56,962 nt of DNA. It comes from CAVQGF01 sp045807945 (GTDB lineage: Bacteria > Acidobacteriota > Terriglobia > Terriglobales > Acidobacteriaceae). The notes below the pieces were generated by a model, which searched no databases, had not been told where the DNA came from, and worked only from the letters and a program-made list of their open reading frames with translations. Location of the stretch: positions 1 to 56,962 of the forward strand of contig JBJMGI010000058.1 of assembly GCA_045807945.1 (NCBI GenBank). Direction: 5' to 3'. The translations under genes were made by a program, and so were the position numbers. Of this stretch, positions 1-8,348 are shown piece by piece (position 1 is the stretch's first letter; each line of letters starts with the position of its first letter).

Positions 1-1
1 C

Positions 2-706
2 ATCACCGGAGCCGCTCGCCGTATCGGCCGCGAGATTGCTTTGCAAGCCGCGTCATGCGGCGCGGATATCGCCTTTACGTATCTCACGTCGCAAAAAGAC
101 ACCGAGAAGCTCGCAGCTGAGATCGGCCGTATGGACCGCAACGCGCTAGCAATTCGCTGCGACGTCACCGACGAGCAAGAAGTGAAAGAAGCTGTCGCCG
201 AGGTCGAGCGCGCAATGGGCGGCATCGACATCCTGGTGAACAACGCGGCGAATTACGAGACGGTCCCGTTCGAGGAACTCACCGTCGCGCAGTGGGACCG
301 CATGTTCGCCAGCAATGCTCGCGGACCATTCCTCGTGTCGCGTGCTTGCTTGAAGAGTTTGCGAAAAGGCCAGGGAAGGATCATCAACCTCGGCTCCCTG
401 GGCGGCCTGCGTCCGTGGACATCGCACGCACACTACTGCGCCTCGAAAGCCGCGCTCACCATGCTTTCGCAGATCATGGCCAAAGCGCTCGCGCCGGAGA
501 TCGCGGTTAATTGCGTTGCACCTGGAATGATCGACACCGGTGAGAACCCCGGCTCGAAGACTCTGAAACACTTCGCGGGGAAGACCCCGATGCGCCGCAA
601 CGGCAGCAATCAGGATGTCGCCGACGCCGTCCTCTTCTTCGCGACCGCGCCAAAGTTCATCACCGGACAAACCCTGGTCGTTGATGGTGGGCTGAGTCTC
701 GTCTAA
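2..706 (+). CDS. SDR-family oxidoreductase, 5' truncated by window edge
   Basis: NAD(P)H-dependent short-chain dehydrogenase/reductase; 234 residues are visible and the true start lies before the window. The open frame begins inside the cofactor-binding glycine motif (TGAARRIG, visible residues 2-9). The structural NNAAN motif is at about 80-84. The catalytic Ser-Tyr-Lys set is complete: Ser ~132 (in NLGSLGG), then Tyr ~145 and Lys ~149 (YCASK). The C-terminus (ITGQTLVVDGG) is typical of FabG-like enzymes. The TGAARRIG form also resembles FolM/pteridine reductases, so the substrate (3-ketoacyl-ACP, pteridine or other) cannot be fixed. It converges on the histidine kinase with a 4-base overlap of the two stop codons. 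Confidence 0.9.
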   Translation: MTGAARRIGREIALQAASCGADIAFTYLTSQKDTEKLAAEIGRMDRNALAIRCDVTDEQEVKEAVAEVERAMGGIDILVNNAANYETVPFEELTVAQWDRMFASNARGPFLVSRACLKSLRKGQGRIINLGSLGGLRPWTSHAHYCASKAALTMLSQIMAKALAPEIAVNCVAPGMIDTGENPGSKTLKHFAGKTPMRRNGSNQDVADAVLFFATAPKFITGQTLVVDGGLSLV

Positions 707-2019
707 TGGGCGGAGCTGCTCGCGGCTTCGCGCGCACGCGGCAGAGTGATACTGAACGTCGTACCGCGATCGCTGCTCTCAACACCTACCGTACCGCCGT
801 GATCGGTAATGATCCGGTGCACCAGCGCTAGCCCCAAACCCGTGCCCTCGGCTTTGGTCGTGAAGAATGGAATGAAGATCTTGTCGAGCTTGTCTTTCGG
901 GATCCCGCTTCCGTTGTCGGATAGCTGTACAACGGTTCGGTCCTCTTTTTGCTCTACCCGTGCGGAGACTGCTACCTCCGCTCCCGCGCGTGCCGCTTCC
1001 TTGCTGTTGCGCATCAGGTTCGAGAAGACCTGCCGCAGCGCAGTTGCGTCGCCGATTACTTCGCATTGCGCGGGAGCTTCCAGTTGCAGCGTCAGCCCGT
1101 TCTCGCGTGCGCAATCGTTCAGCATGGCGATTAGATTGAGCGGCTCGCGCTGCATGCCCCGTGGACGCGCGAAATTCAAGAAATCCGTGACGATGCGCGT
1201 CAGGTTGTTGGTCTCGAGCGCAATCTTCTGCGCGAACTCGCGCGTCTCCGGGTTCGACTCGCCTGCGAGCATCTGCGAATAACCCGAGATCGTCGCTAGA
1301 GAATTCTTAAACTCATGCGCGATCCCGGCCGACATTTCCCCTAGCGACGCCATGTTGTCCTGCAGCCGGACCTGCTGCGCCATCTTGTTCATCTCGGTCA
1401 GGTCGCTGATCAGGCACGCAGTTCCGAGCAGCGCCCCGGCACGATCCTGCACTGGAGAGATCGTGACCCCCAGCAAACGCGGCTCGCCTTGCGGAGTCAC
1501 GTAATCCACTTCCATCCGCTGCACCGCCTCGCGCGTTTTGGCTGCGCGGTCCAGAACCTCAGGCAGCGAGCCCTGCACCGGGCGCGTCGCCGTCGCTCCG
1601 CGGAAGATGTCGCGCGCGTGCAAGCTGTAGGGCGAGGCATAGCCTAGGATCCTTTTCGCTGCCGGATTTGCCTGCTGTACCAATCCCACGGGGCTGAACA
1701 GCACCACCCCGCTCGTCAGGTTCGAGATCACCGCCTCGCTGATATTTTCCGTCGTCGACGCGCGCTGCCGGTCTTGCTGACGCAACCGCTCGAGCTCTTG
1801 TCCTTGCGCCTTGAATTGCTGGATGACGCTTTGATAGGTTGCAAGCGTGATGTCGAACTCGTTGCTTTTGTTCGCCGCCTTGCTGCTCTCGGCGAATCCA
1901 CTGTCGACGAGGCTTTGTCGAATGAAGCGCAGGGCAAAGCCCAACACCACCACGCCCAAAACCCCGAGCACCAGGGCGATCGCCAGCTTCATCATCACCG
2001 GATTCGCAAGCAGGTTCAC
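703..2019 (-). CDS. Sensor histidine kinase with PAS domain
   Basis: Membrane-anchored two-component kinase of about 438 residues. One N-terminal hydrophobic segment (~13-31) is followed by a coiled region, a PAS domain (~93-208), a HisKA domain with phospho-acceptor His ~235 (AHEFKNSLATISGY) and an HATPase_c domain with N-box (NLMRNSKEAA) and G-boxes (DNGSGIP, GTGLGLAL). Start chosen at the GTG whose GTGA overlaps the TGA of the prepilin peptidase gene, which suggests translational coupling; ATG at 1995 is an alternative. The pairing with pilD recalls PilS-type kinases that control pili, but no response regulator lies next to it here, so the partner is unknown. Confidence 0.88.
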   Translation of the reverse strand: MNLLANPVMMKLAIALVLGVLGVVVLGFALRFIRQSLVDSGFAESSKAANKSNEFDITLATYQSVIQQFKAQGQELERLRQQDRQRASTTENISEAVISNLTSGVVLFSPVGLVQQANPAAKRILGYASPYSLHARDIFRGATATRPVQGSLPEVLDRAAKTREAVQRMEVDYVTPQGEPRLLGVTISPVQDRAGALLGTACLISDLTEMNKMAQQVRLQDNMASLGEMSAGIAHEFKNSLATISGYSQMLAGESNPETREFAQKIALETNNLTRIVTDFLNFARPRGMQREPLNLIAMLNDCARENGLTLQLEAPAQCEVIGDATALRQVFSNLMRNSKEAARAGAEVAVSARVEQKEDRTVVQLSDNGSGIPKDKLDKIFIPFFTTKAEGTGLGLALVHRIITDHGGTVGVESSDRGTTFSITLPRAREAASSSAH

Positions 2020-2963
2020 AGGAACAGGCCCCAATACCACCGCAGCAGTGGGTCGGCGATGAACACTGCTGCTACGCCCATGCTACCCAGAAACACGCCG
2101 AACGGTATCTGGAATCTCTGATATGCGATGGGCACAGACTTCCACGCGCGCTTCTTCGCGGCAGCGGCCGGCATCTTGCGAAGGTCTTGCCAGCGCGCCA
2201 CACGCTTTCTCCAGATGACGAACATTACCGCGAATCCAAAGATCGAACCCAGGAAAGATCCCGCGAATATGACGAACATGCTCAGCTTGGTCCCGAGGAA
2301 CGCGCCCACCATGGCCATCAGCTTCACGTCTCCGAAGCCCAGCCCCTCTACCTTGCGCAATCGGTAGTAGATCTCTCCCACGGCAAACATCAGCCCGGAA
2401 CTTAGAGCTGCGGCGAAGAGAGCTTCTATCAGAGAATCGAAACGAAGTGCGACACCCATCGGAAGCGAGTGCGGCCAGTGGATCGGGAAAAATGCGGTCA
2501 GAAATTCGGGCACTGGAACGATGAAAGTGAAAATAAGCCCGATAAAAAATCCGGAGAGCGTCAGCTTGTCGGGTAGAAGCTTGTGCTCGGCATCGATGAA
2601 GATGAGCGCGACGAGAAGGAAGCCGAAGACGCAGAACTTCAGCGTCGCCCAACTCCAGCCAAATTTCAGGAACATCGCGAGAAAAATGACGCCTGTGAGC
2701 AGCTCAACTAGCAAGTACCTGGGCGAGATGCTCGTCTTGCAATTGCGGCAGCGGCCGCGCAGCAGCAGCCAGCTGAATACTGGGATGTTGTCGTAGGCAG
2801 CGATTGGCTTCGCGCACCCCGGGCAGGCCGATCGCGGCGAGACCACCGAGAACCCGCGAGGCAGACGGTAAATCATCACATTCAAGAAACTTCCGAAAGC
2901 CAATCCGTAAATAAACACCGCGAGGGCGAGGAAAGGCGTGAATTCCGGATCCTGAATATGCAA
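2016..2963 (-). CDS. pilD: Type IV prepilin peptidase / N-methyltransferase (PilD/GspO family)
   Basis: Inner-membrane aspartic protease of 315 residues that cleaves type IV prepilin leader peptides and methylates the new N-terminus. The N-terminal cytoplasmic domain has the paired cysteines CPGC (47, 50) and CRNC (72, 75) expected for the zinc-binding bifunctional form. The two catalytic aspartates are in the usual places: Asp124 (FIDAEHKLLP) and Asp212 in the GFGDVKL motif. About eight hydrophobic segments are visible. It is transcribed ahead of the coupled histidine kinase. No pilin or secretion ATPase is in the window, so whether it serves pili or type II secretion is open. Confidence 0.95.
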   Translation of the reverse strand: MHIQDPEFTPFLALAVFIYGLAFGSFLNVMIYRLPRGFSVVSPRSACPGCAKPIAAYDNIPVFSWLLLRGRCRNCKTSISPRYLLVELLTGVIFLAMFLKFGWSWATLKFCVFGFLLVALIFIDAEHKLLPDKLTLSGFFIGLIFTFIVPVPEFLTAFFPIHWPHSLPMGVALRFDSLIEALFAAALSSGLMFAVGEIYYRLRKVEGLGFGDVKLMAMVGAFLGTKLSMFVIFAGSFLGSIFGFAVMFVIWRKRVARWQDLRKMPAAAAKKRAWKSVPIAYQRFQIPFGVFLGSMGVAAVFIADPLLRWYWGLFL

Positions 2964-3021
2964 GCTGATTGTCCTGAGGTTGCGCTTGGATTATACGAAA
3001 CAGGCAGCGAGGTTCCGAAGA

Positions 3022-3513
3022 CTAATCGCAAAAGTGCAACAGATCACCGGGCAGGATGAGCGCTCCATTGGTCTCGGGCGGAAGAGTCGATGTCCAGTTC
3101 ACCGAGCGCCGGTCCACCAGGCGCGTTTGTGGAGGCGCCGCTTCCCAGGCACCGTTCGTCTCTTTTCGCAATGCGAACGCCAGCGCCGGATGTTTGTCTT
3201 GTTCTTCTTTGTCCTTGGCGTCGGTCTGGTGCTTCCAGCTCAAAATCGAGGCTTCGAGGCCCTCGCTGAGCGCTTCGCAGGGAAGCACACACAGGATCCA
3301 ATCGTGCCGCGCGTCGGTTGCATACGCCCCGTTTTCCACGCCGGGAATAGCTTTCTTGATCGTCGCTCCGTGCGACTGCGCGATCTTCAGGGTGTCGTCA
3401 TCGGAGCTATGATCTACCACCAGCAGCTCATCGCAAACGCGCAAGGACTCGAGCGCCCGCCCAAGGCGAGCCGCATCATTCGAAACGTGCAGCAGCGCGG
3501 TGATCTTGTACAT
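3022..3513 (-). CDS. Short, degenerate family-2 glycosyltransferase-like protein
   Basis: A 163-residue protein resembling the N-terminal half of WaaE-like GT2 glycosyltransferases: MYKITALLHV, a stretch like 'RALESLRVCDELLVVDHSSDDDT' and 'RHDWILCVL'. In active relatives the last block continues into a DxD/DADE metal site; here it reads LPCEALSEGL, so the acidic triad is gone. The chain is also far shorter than the usual ~250 residues. Start chosen at ATG 3513; a TTG at 3531 falls inside the terminator hairpin of the upstream gene. It may be a non-catalytic remnant or a divergent enzyme. It is separated from the BON lipoprotein gene by that terminator. Confidence 0.6.
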   Translation of the reverse strand: MYKITALLHVSNDAARLGRALESLRVCDELLVVDHSSDDDTLKIAQSHGATIKKAIPGVENGAYATDARHDWILCVLPCEALSEGLEASILSWKHQTDAKDKEEQDKHPALAFALRKETNGAWEAAPPQTRLVDRRSVNWTSTLPPETNGALILPGDLLHFCD

Positions 3514-3530
3514 ACTCTTGTTTGGATGCA

Positions 3531-3558
3531 AAAAGGGCGCGAGATTCCTCGCGCCCTT
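3531..3558 (-). terminator. Rho-independent terminator after the BON lipoprotein gene
   Basis: A perfect 11-bp stem (AAGGGCGCGAG, 3533-3543, pairing with 3548-3558) closes a 4-base loop. On the minus strand it is followed by a short T run. It sits 15 bases after the stop of the lipoprotein gene and just ahead of the GT2-like gene. Confidence 0.8.
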
Positions 3559-3573
3559 GTCTTCGAAATGATT

Positions 3574-4641
3574 TTAGCGGTTTAGGGTCGCCGCCGGGGT
3601 TACTGTGACCGGCTGGGCCAGTTCGAAGTCGAGCACCGATTCAGACGGCAGCTCGACCTTCTGCCCCTTAGTCACGCCCTGGACACCGGTTCCGGCTGCT
3701 GCGCCGGCGCCAGCGCCGATAGCAGCACCTTTGCCGCCGCCAGCGATCGCACCGATGACTGCGCCGAGGGCAGCGCCACCGCCCACGGTTGCAGCCGTGC
3801 GCTTACCGCGCGCAGTCCCTAGCTTCTGCCATTGATTGGTCGCGATCTGGTAGCTCTTGCCATTGATGTCGAGCACAGTCATCTCAACCGAGAGTTGCGA
3901 TTGTCCGGTGAAGTGCGTCGACGGCTTCGCCGCGAGCACTCGCCCTTGCACATCGGCATCGCGCGGGACTACTACTTTGTCGCCGATCGTGATCGCGTTA
4001 TCGAGTGTTCCGCGGAACGTGTCACCCACCTTCGCCGTCTCCGAGCTGAGCGGATCCGTGATGCGTACGGAAAGTTTTGTTCCCGCAGGCACGGTCACCG
4101 TTACCGGCGCTGGAGGAGGTGCAGGCGTGTTGTTGCTTGCCAGATTGTCGTTGCTGTTCGACGACGGCGCATTGGAAGCGTTGTCGCTGTAACTGTGCGT
4201 CGGCTTGGTCGAGCTTGAGCGTGCCGGGCTGCTGCGCGTTGCCAACGGACGATGCGGCACAGGCGCTGGTGCAGCTGCCGTGTCGTTGCCCATGTTCATG
4301 CCGGGCATGTTGTCCATGTTCGAGGCTGACTGCGCGCCCTGATTGCCGGCGTTGTTGGTCTGCAGATTGTTGACGACCGTCTTCACGCCTTCGACTTGCC
4401 CGGCGTCGTTGCCGGCGGCGGTGCGCTCCAGATCGCTGTTGACGGTGCCGGAAAGCGTGACCACGCCCTTATCGGCGGCAACACCGATCTGTTTGTTCTG
4501 GATATTGCTGTCGGAGTTCAGCTTGCTCTGCACGTCCGACGCTACCTGCGAATCCGAGCGTGCCCCGAACTTGGTGCATCCGGTCACGGCCACCAGCGCG
4601 AGCAGCAGCGTTGAGAAAATAGGGAACAGCTTGGTTCGCAT
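3574..4641 (-). CDS. BON-domain lipoprotein with glycine-zipper C-terminus
   Basis: Predicted 355-residue lipoprotein. A lipobox (VAVTGC, Cys22) ends the signal peptide. A BON domain (~33-95), often linked to membrane or peptidoglycan association, is followed by a Ser/Asn/Pro-rich linker (~100-180) and a beta-rich domain beginning PAGTKLSVRITDPLSS. A glycine zipper follows (repeated GxxxG/AxxxG, about 285-325), usually a membrane-spanning or oligomerising helix, and the protein ends with ELAQPVTVTP. A strong Shine-Dalgarno (AGGAGG) precedes ATG 4641. The PAGT domain recurs in the proteins at 41601 and 46379. Function unknown; a structural role in the outer membrane is an inference. Confidence 0.85.
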   Translation of the reverse strand: MRTKLFPIFSTLLLALVAVTGCTKFGARSDSQVASDVQSKLNSDSNIQNKQIGVAADKGVVTLSGTVNSDLERTAAGNDAGQVEGVKTVVNNLQTNNAGNQGAQSASNMDNMPGMNMGNDTAAAPAPVPHRPLATRSSPARSSSTKPTHSYSDNASNAPSSNSNDNLASNNTPAPPPAPVTVTVPAGTKLSVRITDPLSSETAKVGDTFRGTLDNAITIGDKVVVPRDADVQGRVLAAKPSTHFTGQSQLSVEMTVLDINGKSYQIATNQWQKLGTARGKRTAATVGGGAALGAVIGAIAGGGKGAAIGAGAGAAAGTGVQGVTKGQKVELPSESVLDFELAQPVTVTPAATLNR

Positions 4642-4767
4642 GAAGCCTCCTAAAAAATTTCCGGTTCAAATTTAGATGCTGAGTCTCTCAAAAAAATTGT
4701 CTCGCCTGCAAATAATATCTAAACCGCTCTATCTGAGTAAGTTGCGCTCAATGTATGAAGATGTGCG

Positions 4768-5199
4768 TCAACTCGCGTTCGGGACAGCACAGCCGCTCTC
4801 CTGCGAGCAGGGTGGCGGTGCCCCAATCCATCTTAGAAGGAATTTCGGGGCGCGGTAGCGGTTGCGGGCAATCAGGCGGTACGCCCAGGGCCCGACCCAG
4901 CGGAACGGGACGTAGCCCGCCAGCCTGCCCAGCCAGCGCCACTTCGGCAGTGCTTTCAGCACCTCGAGCCAGGCGGCAAAACCTCCGTACCACTTTCCAT
5001 CGGGCGCGCGGACGTGCATCTCGGTCGCCAGCTCTTCGTCGCCATACGGAGTCTCCCGCGCGATTGCCGGCTGGTTGTAGTCGCGGAACTCGATCACGCG
5101 CTCCTTGTCGTAGCGCTCCACCTGCTGCCGTGACCACTGGCAAAACGGGCAGCGCCCATCGGTGTACGCGATCAGCCGCTCTGGCGGTTGCTTAGCCAT
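4768..5199 (-). CDS. DCC-family thiol-disulfide oxidoreductase-like protein (DUF393)
   Basis: A 143-residue protein with the DCC-family signature near the N-terminus, TDGRCPFC (Cys17, Cys20), the CxxC pair of a thioredoxin-like fold. Aromatic/basic segments follow (GGFAAWLEVLKALPKW, WVGPWAYRLIARNRY) as in DUF393 proteins. The length is normal for the family. It is predicted cytosolic, with no signal peptide. Redox partners are unknown. It is divergently oriented to the small gene at 5310 and shares no clear operon. Confidence 0.82.
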   Translation of the reverse strand: MAKQPPERLIAYTDGRCPFCQWSRQQVERYDKERVIEFRDYNQPAIARETPYGDEELATEMHVRAPDGKWYGGFAAWLEVLKALPKWRWLGRLAGYVPFRWVGPWAYRLIARNRYRAPKFLLRWIGAPPPCSQESGCAVPNAS

Positions 5200-5309
5200 C
5201 CCAGGTATTAGACGCTACCTGCTGGTGAAAGATGAAACGATGCCGTTCCGGCGGTGATATAGGCAATCACGCCCCCTTGTGCTAAAAACTCTGTGCAGCT
5301 CCAGAACGT

Positions 5310-5654
5310 ATGGACATCAAAAAGAACAACTACGACCCGGAAGGTGGAAAGTTTCAGTACTGGGTCGGATTCAAGACCGATGCCGCCGACGAAGACGTGC
5401 AGGCGCGCATCGCGGTTGAGGTTGCGCTCTCGGTCTCTGAGAACGGCGATCTTGCCGACCTGAGCTTCACCGTCCCAAAAGCTTGCCGCAACGACCTCGC
5501 GATGACCTTCCTGCAGAAGCAGGAGAACGCGAACATCGTAGATTCACGGATGTTTCTGGCTGTGCCCGGCCAGAATGGCGATTCTGTTCTGCGCGCGCCC
5601 GCCGACCTGCAACTCGATCGCAATGGCCGCATCATCGCGATGGAGATCCACTAG
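5310..5654 (+). CDS. Conserved-looking hypothetical protein
   Basis: A soluble 114-residue protein, predicted cytoplasmic, with no signal peptide or membrane segment. It begins MDIKKNNYDPEGGKFQYWVG and ends LDRNGRIIAMEIH; the ending superficially resembles DUF2283-type proteins, but not enough to assign it. Codon use is like its neighbours and the reading frame is bounded sensibly: 3 bases separate it from the stop of the convergent potassium channel gene. No strong Shine-Dalgarno precedes ATG 5310. Function unknown. Confidence 0.65.
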   Translation: MDIKKNNYDPEGGKFQYWVGFKTDAADEDVQARIAVEVALSVSENGDLADLSFTVPKACRNDLAMTFLQKQENANIVDSRMFLAVPGQNGDSVLRAPADLQLDRNGRIIAMEIH

Positions 5655-5657
5655 AAA

Positions 5658-6737
5658 TCAGTCTTGCGTAGCCAGCATGAAAGCTTCATCATGCTGCGCT
5701 TCCTTGCGCGCTTTGATGATCTCTTTCACGTCGCCCATCACCACCACGACTTCGCCCGCACTAAGCAGGTGCTCCGGCGGAGGATTCACGTGGAAGCGAG
5801 CCCCGCGCACGTCGACGGAGCTCTTTACCGCGAGCACCAGGATCCCGAAGCGGTTCTTGATGGCTAGCTCCCTGATGGACTTGCCGACCCACGGCGAAGT
5901 CTTACCGATGTCGATCTCTTCCAGCCGAAGCGTCTTCGATTGCTCCTTGAGCATCAGGTCGAGAAAGCCCACCACGTGCGGACGCAGCACTTCGCTCGCC
6001 ATGCGCATTCCGCCGATCTGGTTGGGAGAGACGGTTGAGTTCGCGCCCGCCTTGCTCATGCGCTCTGCATATTTCGGTTCGGTGCATCGCGCCACGATGC
6101 GCACGTGCTCATTCTGCTGCCGCACCATCACCGTGATCACGAGATTGTCTTTATCGTTGGCGAGGGCGGCGATGATGCCTTTCGCGCGTTTCAGTCCGGC
6201 CTGGTCGAGAACGGCGTCGTCGGTAGCATCGCCGATCACGTACAGCATGTCCTCAAAGCCATTCGCGCCAGTGCCGAGCGGGTCGCGGAATTTTTTGATG
6301 TTGTCCTCGTGCGACTCCACCACCACATACGGCGTGTCGGTTTTTTCCAGCTCTTCCGCCGCATGCCGGCCGGTGTCGCCGAGCCCGCAGACGATGTAGT
6401 GGTACTTAAGGTTGTCGATGTTTTTTTGCATTCGACGTCTCCGAAAAATATCCGTGATCTCGCCTTCGACCAAGAACGCAGTGTCCGACGCGACGATGTA
6501 GATCATCGCCAGCCATCCGCAGCTGATCATGACGAGGTTAAAGAGCCGCAGCGTGGGGTTATGCGCGGTGCTGATGATCTCTTCGTAGCCGATGCCGGCG
6601 AAAGTGATCACCGCCATGTAGGCGGCCTGCAGCATGGTGACGTCGGGTCCACCCAGGATGCGGTACCCCGTGACCGCCGCCGTCATGATCACGAACAGCA
6701 GCATCCCGGCGAAATAAAGTTTGCGGCGGATTCCCAT
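5658..6737 (-). CDS. Potassium channel protein with RCK (TrkA-N/TrkA-C) domains
   Basis: A 359-residue two-helix channel fused to a ligand-gated RCK module, as in MthK-type channels. Hydrophobic helices at ~7-27 and ~63-90 flank the pore loop. A TrkA-N Rossmann domain starts at ~112 with GLGDTG (118-123) and a TrkA-C domain follows from ~265. The pore reads ITFAGIGYEEI where the usual filter is T-x-G-Y/F-G-D/E, so the second filter glycine is Glu and the preceding Thr is Gly. This may alter selectivity. It is expected in the inner membrane as a tetramer gated by nucleotide or Ca2+. It is divergent from mobA. Confidence 0.9.
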   Translation of the reverse strand: MGIRRKLYFAGMLLFVIMTAAVTGYRILGGPDVTMLQAAYMAVITFAGIGYEEIISTAHNPTLRLFNLVMISCGWLAMIYIVASDTAFLVEGEITDIFRRRRMQKNIDNLKYHYIVCGLGDTGRHAAEELEKTDTPYVVVESHEDNIKKFRDPLGTGANGFEDMLYVIGDATDDAVLDQAGLKRAKGIIAALANDKDNLVITVMVRQQNEHVRIVARCTEPKYAERMSKAGANSTVSPNQIGGMRMASEVLRPHVVGFLDLMLKEQSKTLRLEEIDIGKTSPWVGKSIRELAIKNRFGILVLAVKSSVDVRGARFHVNPPPEHLLSAGEVVVVMGDVKEIIKARKEAQHDEAFMLATQD

Positions 6738-6754
6738 GCGCTGGTGAGTCTATC

Positions 6755-6766
6755 GTGGAATTCCAC
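6755..6766. repeat. 12-bp perfect palindrome between channel gene and mobA
   Basis: GTGGAATTCCAC reads the same on both strands and lies in the 71-base gap between two divergent start codons. It could be an operator for either gene, but a chance palindrome is not excluded. Confidence 0.3.
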
Positions 6767-6808
6767 AGGGACAAAGTAAAGAGATAGCTTCTCCTGCCGC
6801 ATGCGAGA

Positions 6809-7411
6809 ATGCTCCGAGTGGCCGATCAACGACAAAACGCTTCCGCTTTCATCCTTGCCGGCGGCAAGAGTTCCCGCATGGGTGAGGACAAAGCCTTTCT
6901 CCAGCTCGGCGGAAAGACTTTGCTGGAGAGAGCGAGGGCCCTTGCATCCACTGTTTGTGGACGCGTCTTCGTCGTCGGCGATTGCGCCCGCTTCGGTCCG
7001 GAGGCGATCGAAGACATTTTTCCCAATTCTGGCCCTCTTGCCGGCATTCATGCCGCCCTCTCTGCCACTAAGTCCGACTTGAATCTGGTGATTGCGGTAG
7101 ACACCCCATTCCTCGAGCCCAAGTTCCTGAAATGGATGTTGCACCGGGCGGCGACAACGCATTCCATCGTCACCGTTCCTCGCTTGGCCTCGGGGTTTCA
7201 GCCGCTGTGCGCTGTCTATCGAAAGTCATTCAAAGCCTTCGCGGAAGAAGCGCTCAAGGCGGGCAACTTCAAGATCGATCCTCTTTACGCAAAAGTCCGC
7301 ACGTCTCCCATCACTGACGCGGAATTGAATCATCTTGCCTTCGACCTGCGGATGTTCGACAATCTCAACACTCGCGCGGAATTCGATCGCGCCGTGCAGG
7401 CAAGGGACTAA
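6809..7411 (+). CDS. mobA: Molybdenum cofactor guanylyltransferase
   Basis: A 200-residue protein that would transfer GMP from GTP to molybdopterin to make the bis-MGD precursor. The nucleotide-binding signature LAGGKSSRMGEDKA (16-29) is textbook MobA. The later motifs GPLAGI and DTPFLEP (Mg2+/substrate loop) are present. ATG 6809 was taken as the start; it gives a short N-terminal extension before the conserved strand. Its stop is directly adjacent to the GTG start of the ABC ATPase gene, so the two are probably co-transcribed, though the functions look unrelated. Confidence 0.92.
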   Translation: MLRVADQRQNASAFILAGGKSSRMGEDKAFLQLGGKTLLERARALASTVCGRVFVVGDCARFGPEAIEDIFPNSGPLAGIHAALSATKSDLNLVIAVDTPFLEPKFLKWMLHRAATTHSIVTVPRLASGFQPLCAVYRKSFKAFAEEALKAGNFKIDPLYAKVRTSPITDAELNHLAFDLRMFDNLNTRAEFDRAVQARD

Positions 7412-8275
7412 GTGGCCGACGAGATCAGCCTACTCACTCCAACCAAGACCTCGGGACCGAATGGCGGCTCCAACGGCGGCGGCCCCGTCACGGAGACTGT
7501 CCGCGAGCATTCCCATAAAGCGCGCCGCGAGCCCTATATCGAATTCAAGGACGTCTCCAAGGCTTTCGGTTCGAACAAAGTGCTCGATCACGTGAGCTTC
7601 GATGTTCTTCCCGGCGAAACGCTCTGCATACTCGGCCGCAGCGGCGTGGGAAAGTCAGTTTCGCTACATCACATTATGGGATTCCTGAAGCCGGACTCCG
7701 GCCGCATCGTCGTCGCCTACCAGGACATCACCGATTACGACGAGGCGCAGATGGAGGCCGTCCGCAAAAAAGTTACCATGGTTTTCCAGAACGGCGCACT
7801 CTTCGATTCGCTCACCGTCGGCGAGAACGTGGCCTTTCCACTACGCGAGCGTGGTGACCTGACCGAGGAAGAGACGTACCAGATCATCGACGGACTTCTC
7901 GAGATGGTCGGCGTAAAAGAGATGCGCGACCTTCTGCCCTCCGATCTTTCAACCGGAATGAAACGCTCGGTCGCAATTGCTCGCGCGCTGGCCGCGCAGC
8001 CGGAATGCGTTCTCTACGACGAGCCCACCACGATGGTCGACCCGCTCATGGCGCAGCTTCTCGGCGACCTTATTCAGAAGCTGAAGCATCAGCTCAAGCT
8101 CACCAGCATCGTCGTCACGCACGATATGCGGCTCGCGAAAAAACTTGCTGACCGGGTCGTCTTTCTACACGAAGGCAAAGCCATCTTCTTCGGCACCATG
8201 AGCGAATGGCAGCGCAGCGACAACCCCGTGCTGCAGGAATTCCTCAAGCTGGACGAGCTTGTTCTGCCCGCCTAG
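7412..8275 (+). CDS. ABC transporter ATP-binding protein, MlaF/Ttg2A-like
   Basis: A 287-residue ATPase of the phospholipid/cholesterol (Mla/Mce) transporter class. A ~38-residue Gly/Asn-rich tail precedes the fold. Walker A is GRSGVGKS (75-82), followed by a Q-loop (VFQNGALFDSLTV, as in MlaF). Walker B is LYDEP (201-205) and the switch His lies in VVTHD. The ABC signature reads LSTGM (179-183) instead of LSGGM/Q, and the D-loop region reads DEPTTMVDP instead of TTGLDP. No permease (MlaE) or MCE-domain protein is adjacent. GTG 7412 follows the mobA stop without a gap. Confidence 0.88.
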   Translation: MADEISLLTPTKTSGPNGGSNGGGPVTETVREHSHKARREPYIEFKDVSKAFGSNKVLDHVSFDVLPGETLCILGRSGVGKSVSLHHIMGFLKPDSGRIVVAYQDITDYDEAQMEAVRKKVTMVFQNGALFDSLTVGENVAFPLRERGDLTEEETYQIIDGLLEMVGVKEMRDLLPSDLSTGMKRSVAIARALAAQPECVLYDEPTTMVDPLMAQLLGDLIQKLKHQLKLTSIVVTHDMRLAKKLADRVVFLHEGKAIFFGTMSEWQRSDNPVLQEFLKLDELVLPA

Positions 8276-8281
8276 TCCCTT

Positions 8282-8300
8282 CGGCGATTATTAATCGCCG
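8282..8300. repeat. Inverted repeat after the ABC ATPase gene
   Basis: Perfect 8-bp stem CGGCGATT/AATCGCCG with a 3-base loop, 6 bases after the stop codon. No T run follows on either strand, so it may be a transcript-stabilising hairpin or a weak terminator. Confidence 0.4.
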
Positions 8301-8348
8301 GGGTTCCCACTGGTTCACCTTGTCGCTCCGCAGTGCCACACTCACCCC

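Noticed and set aside
5575..6399. A 274-codon plus-strand frame over the potassium channel gene
   Set aside because: It lies opposite a gene with complete RCK motifs; its Ser/Thr-rich composition is typical of a shadow frame.
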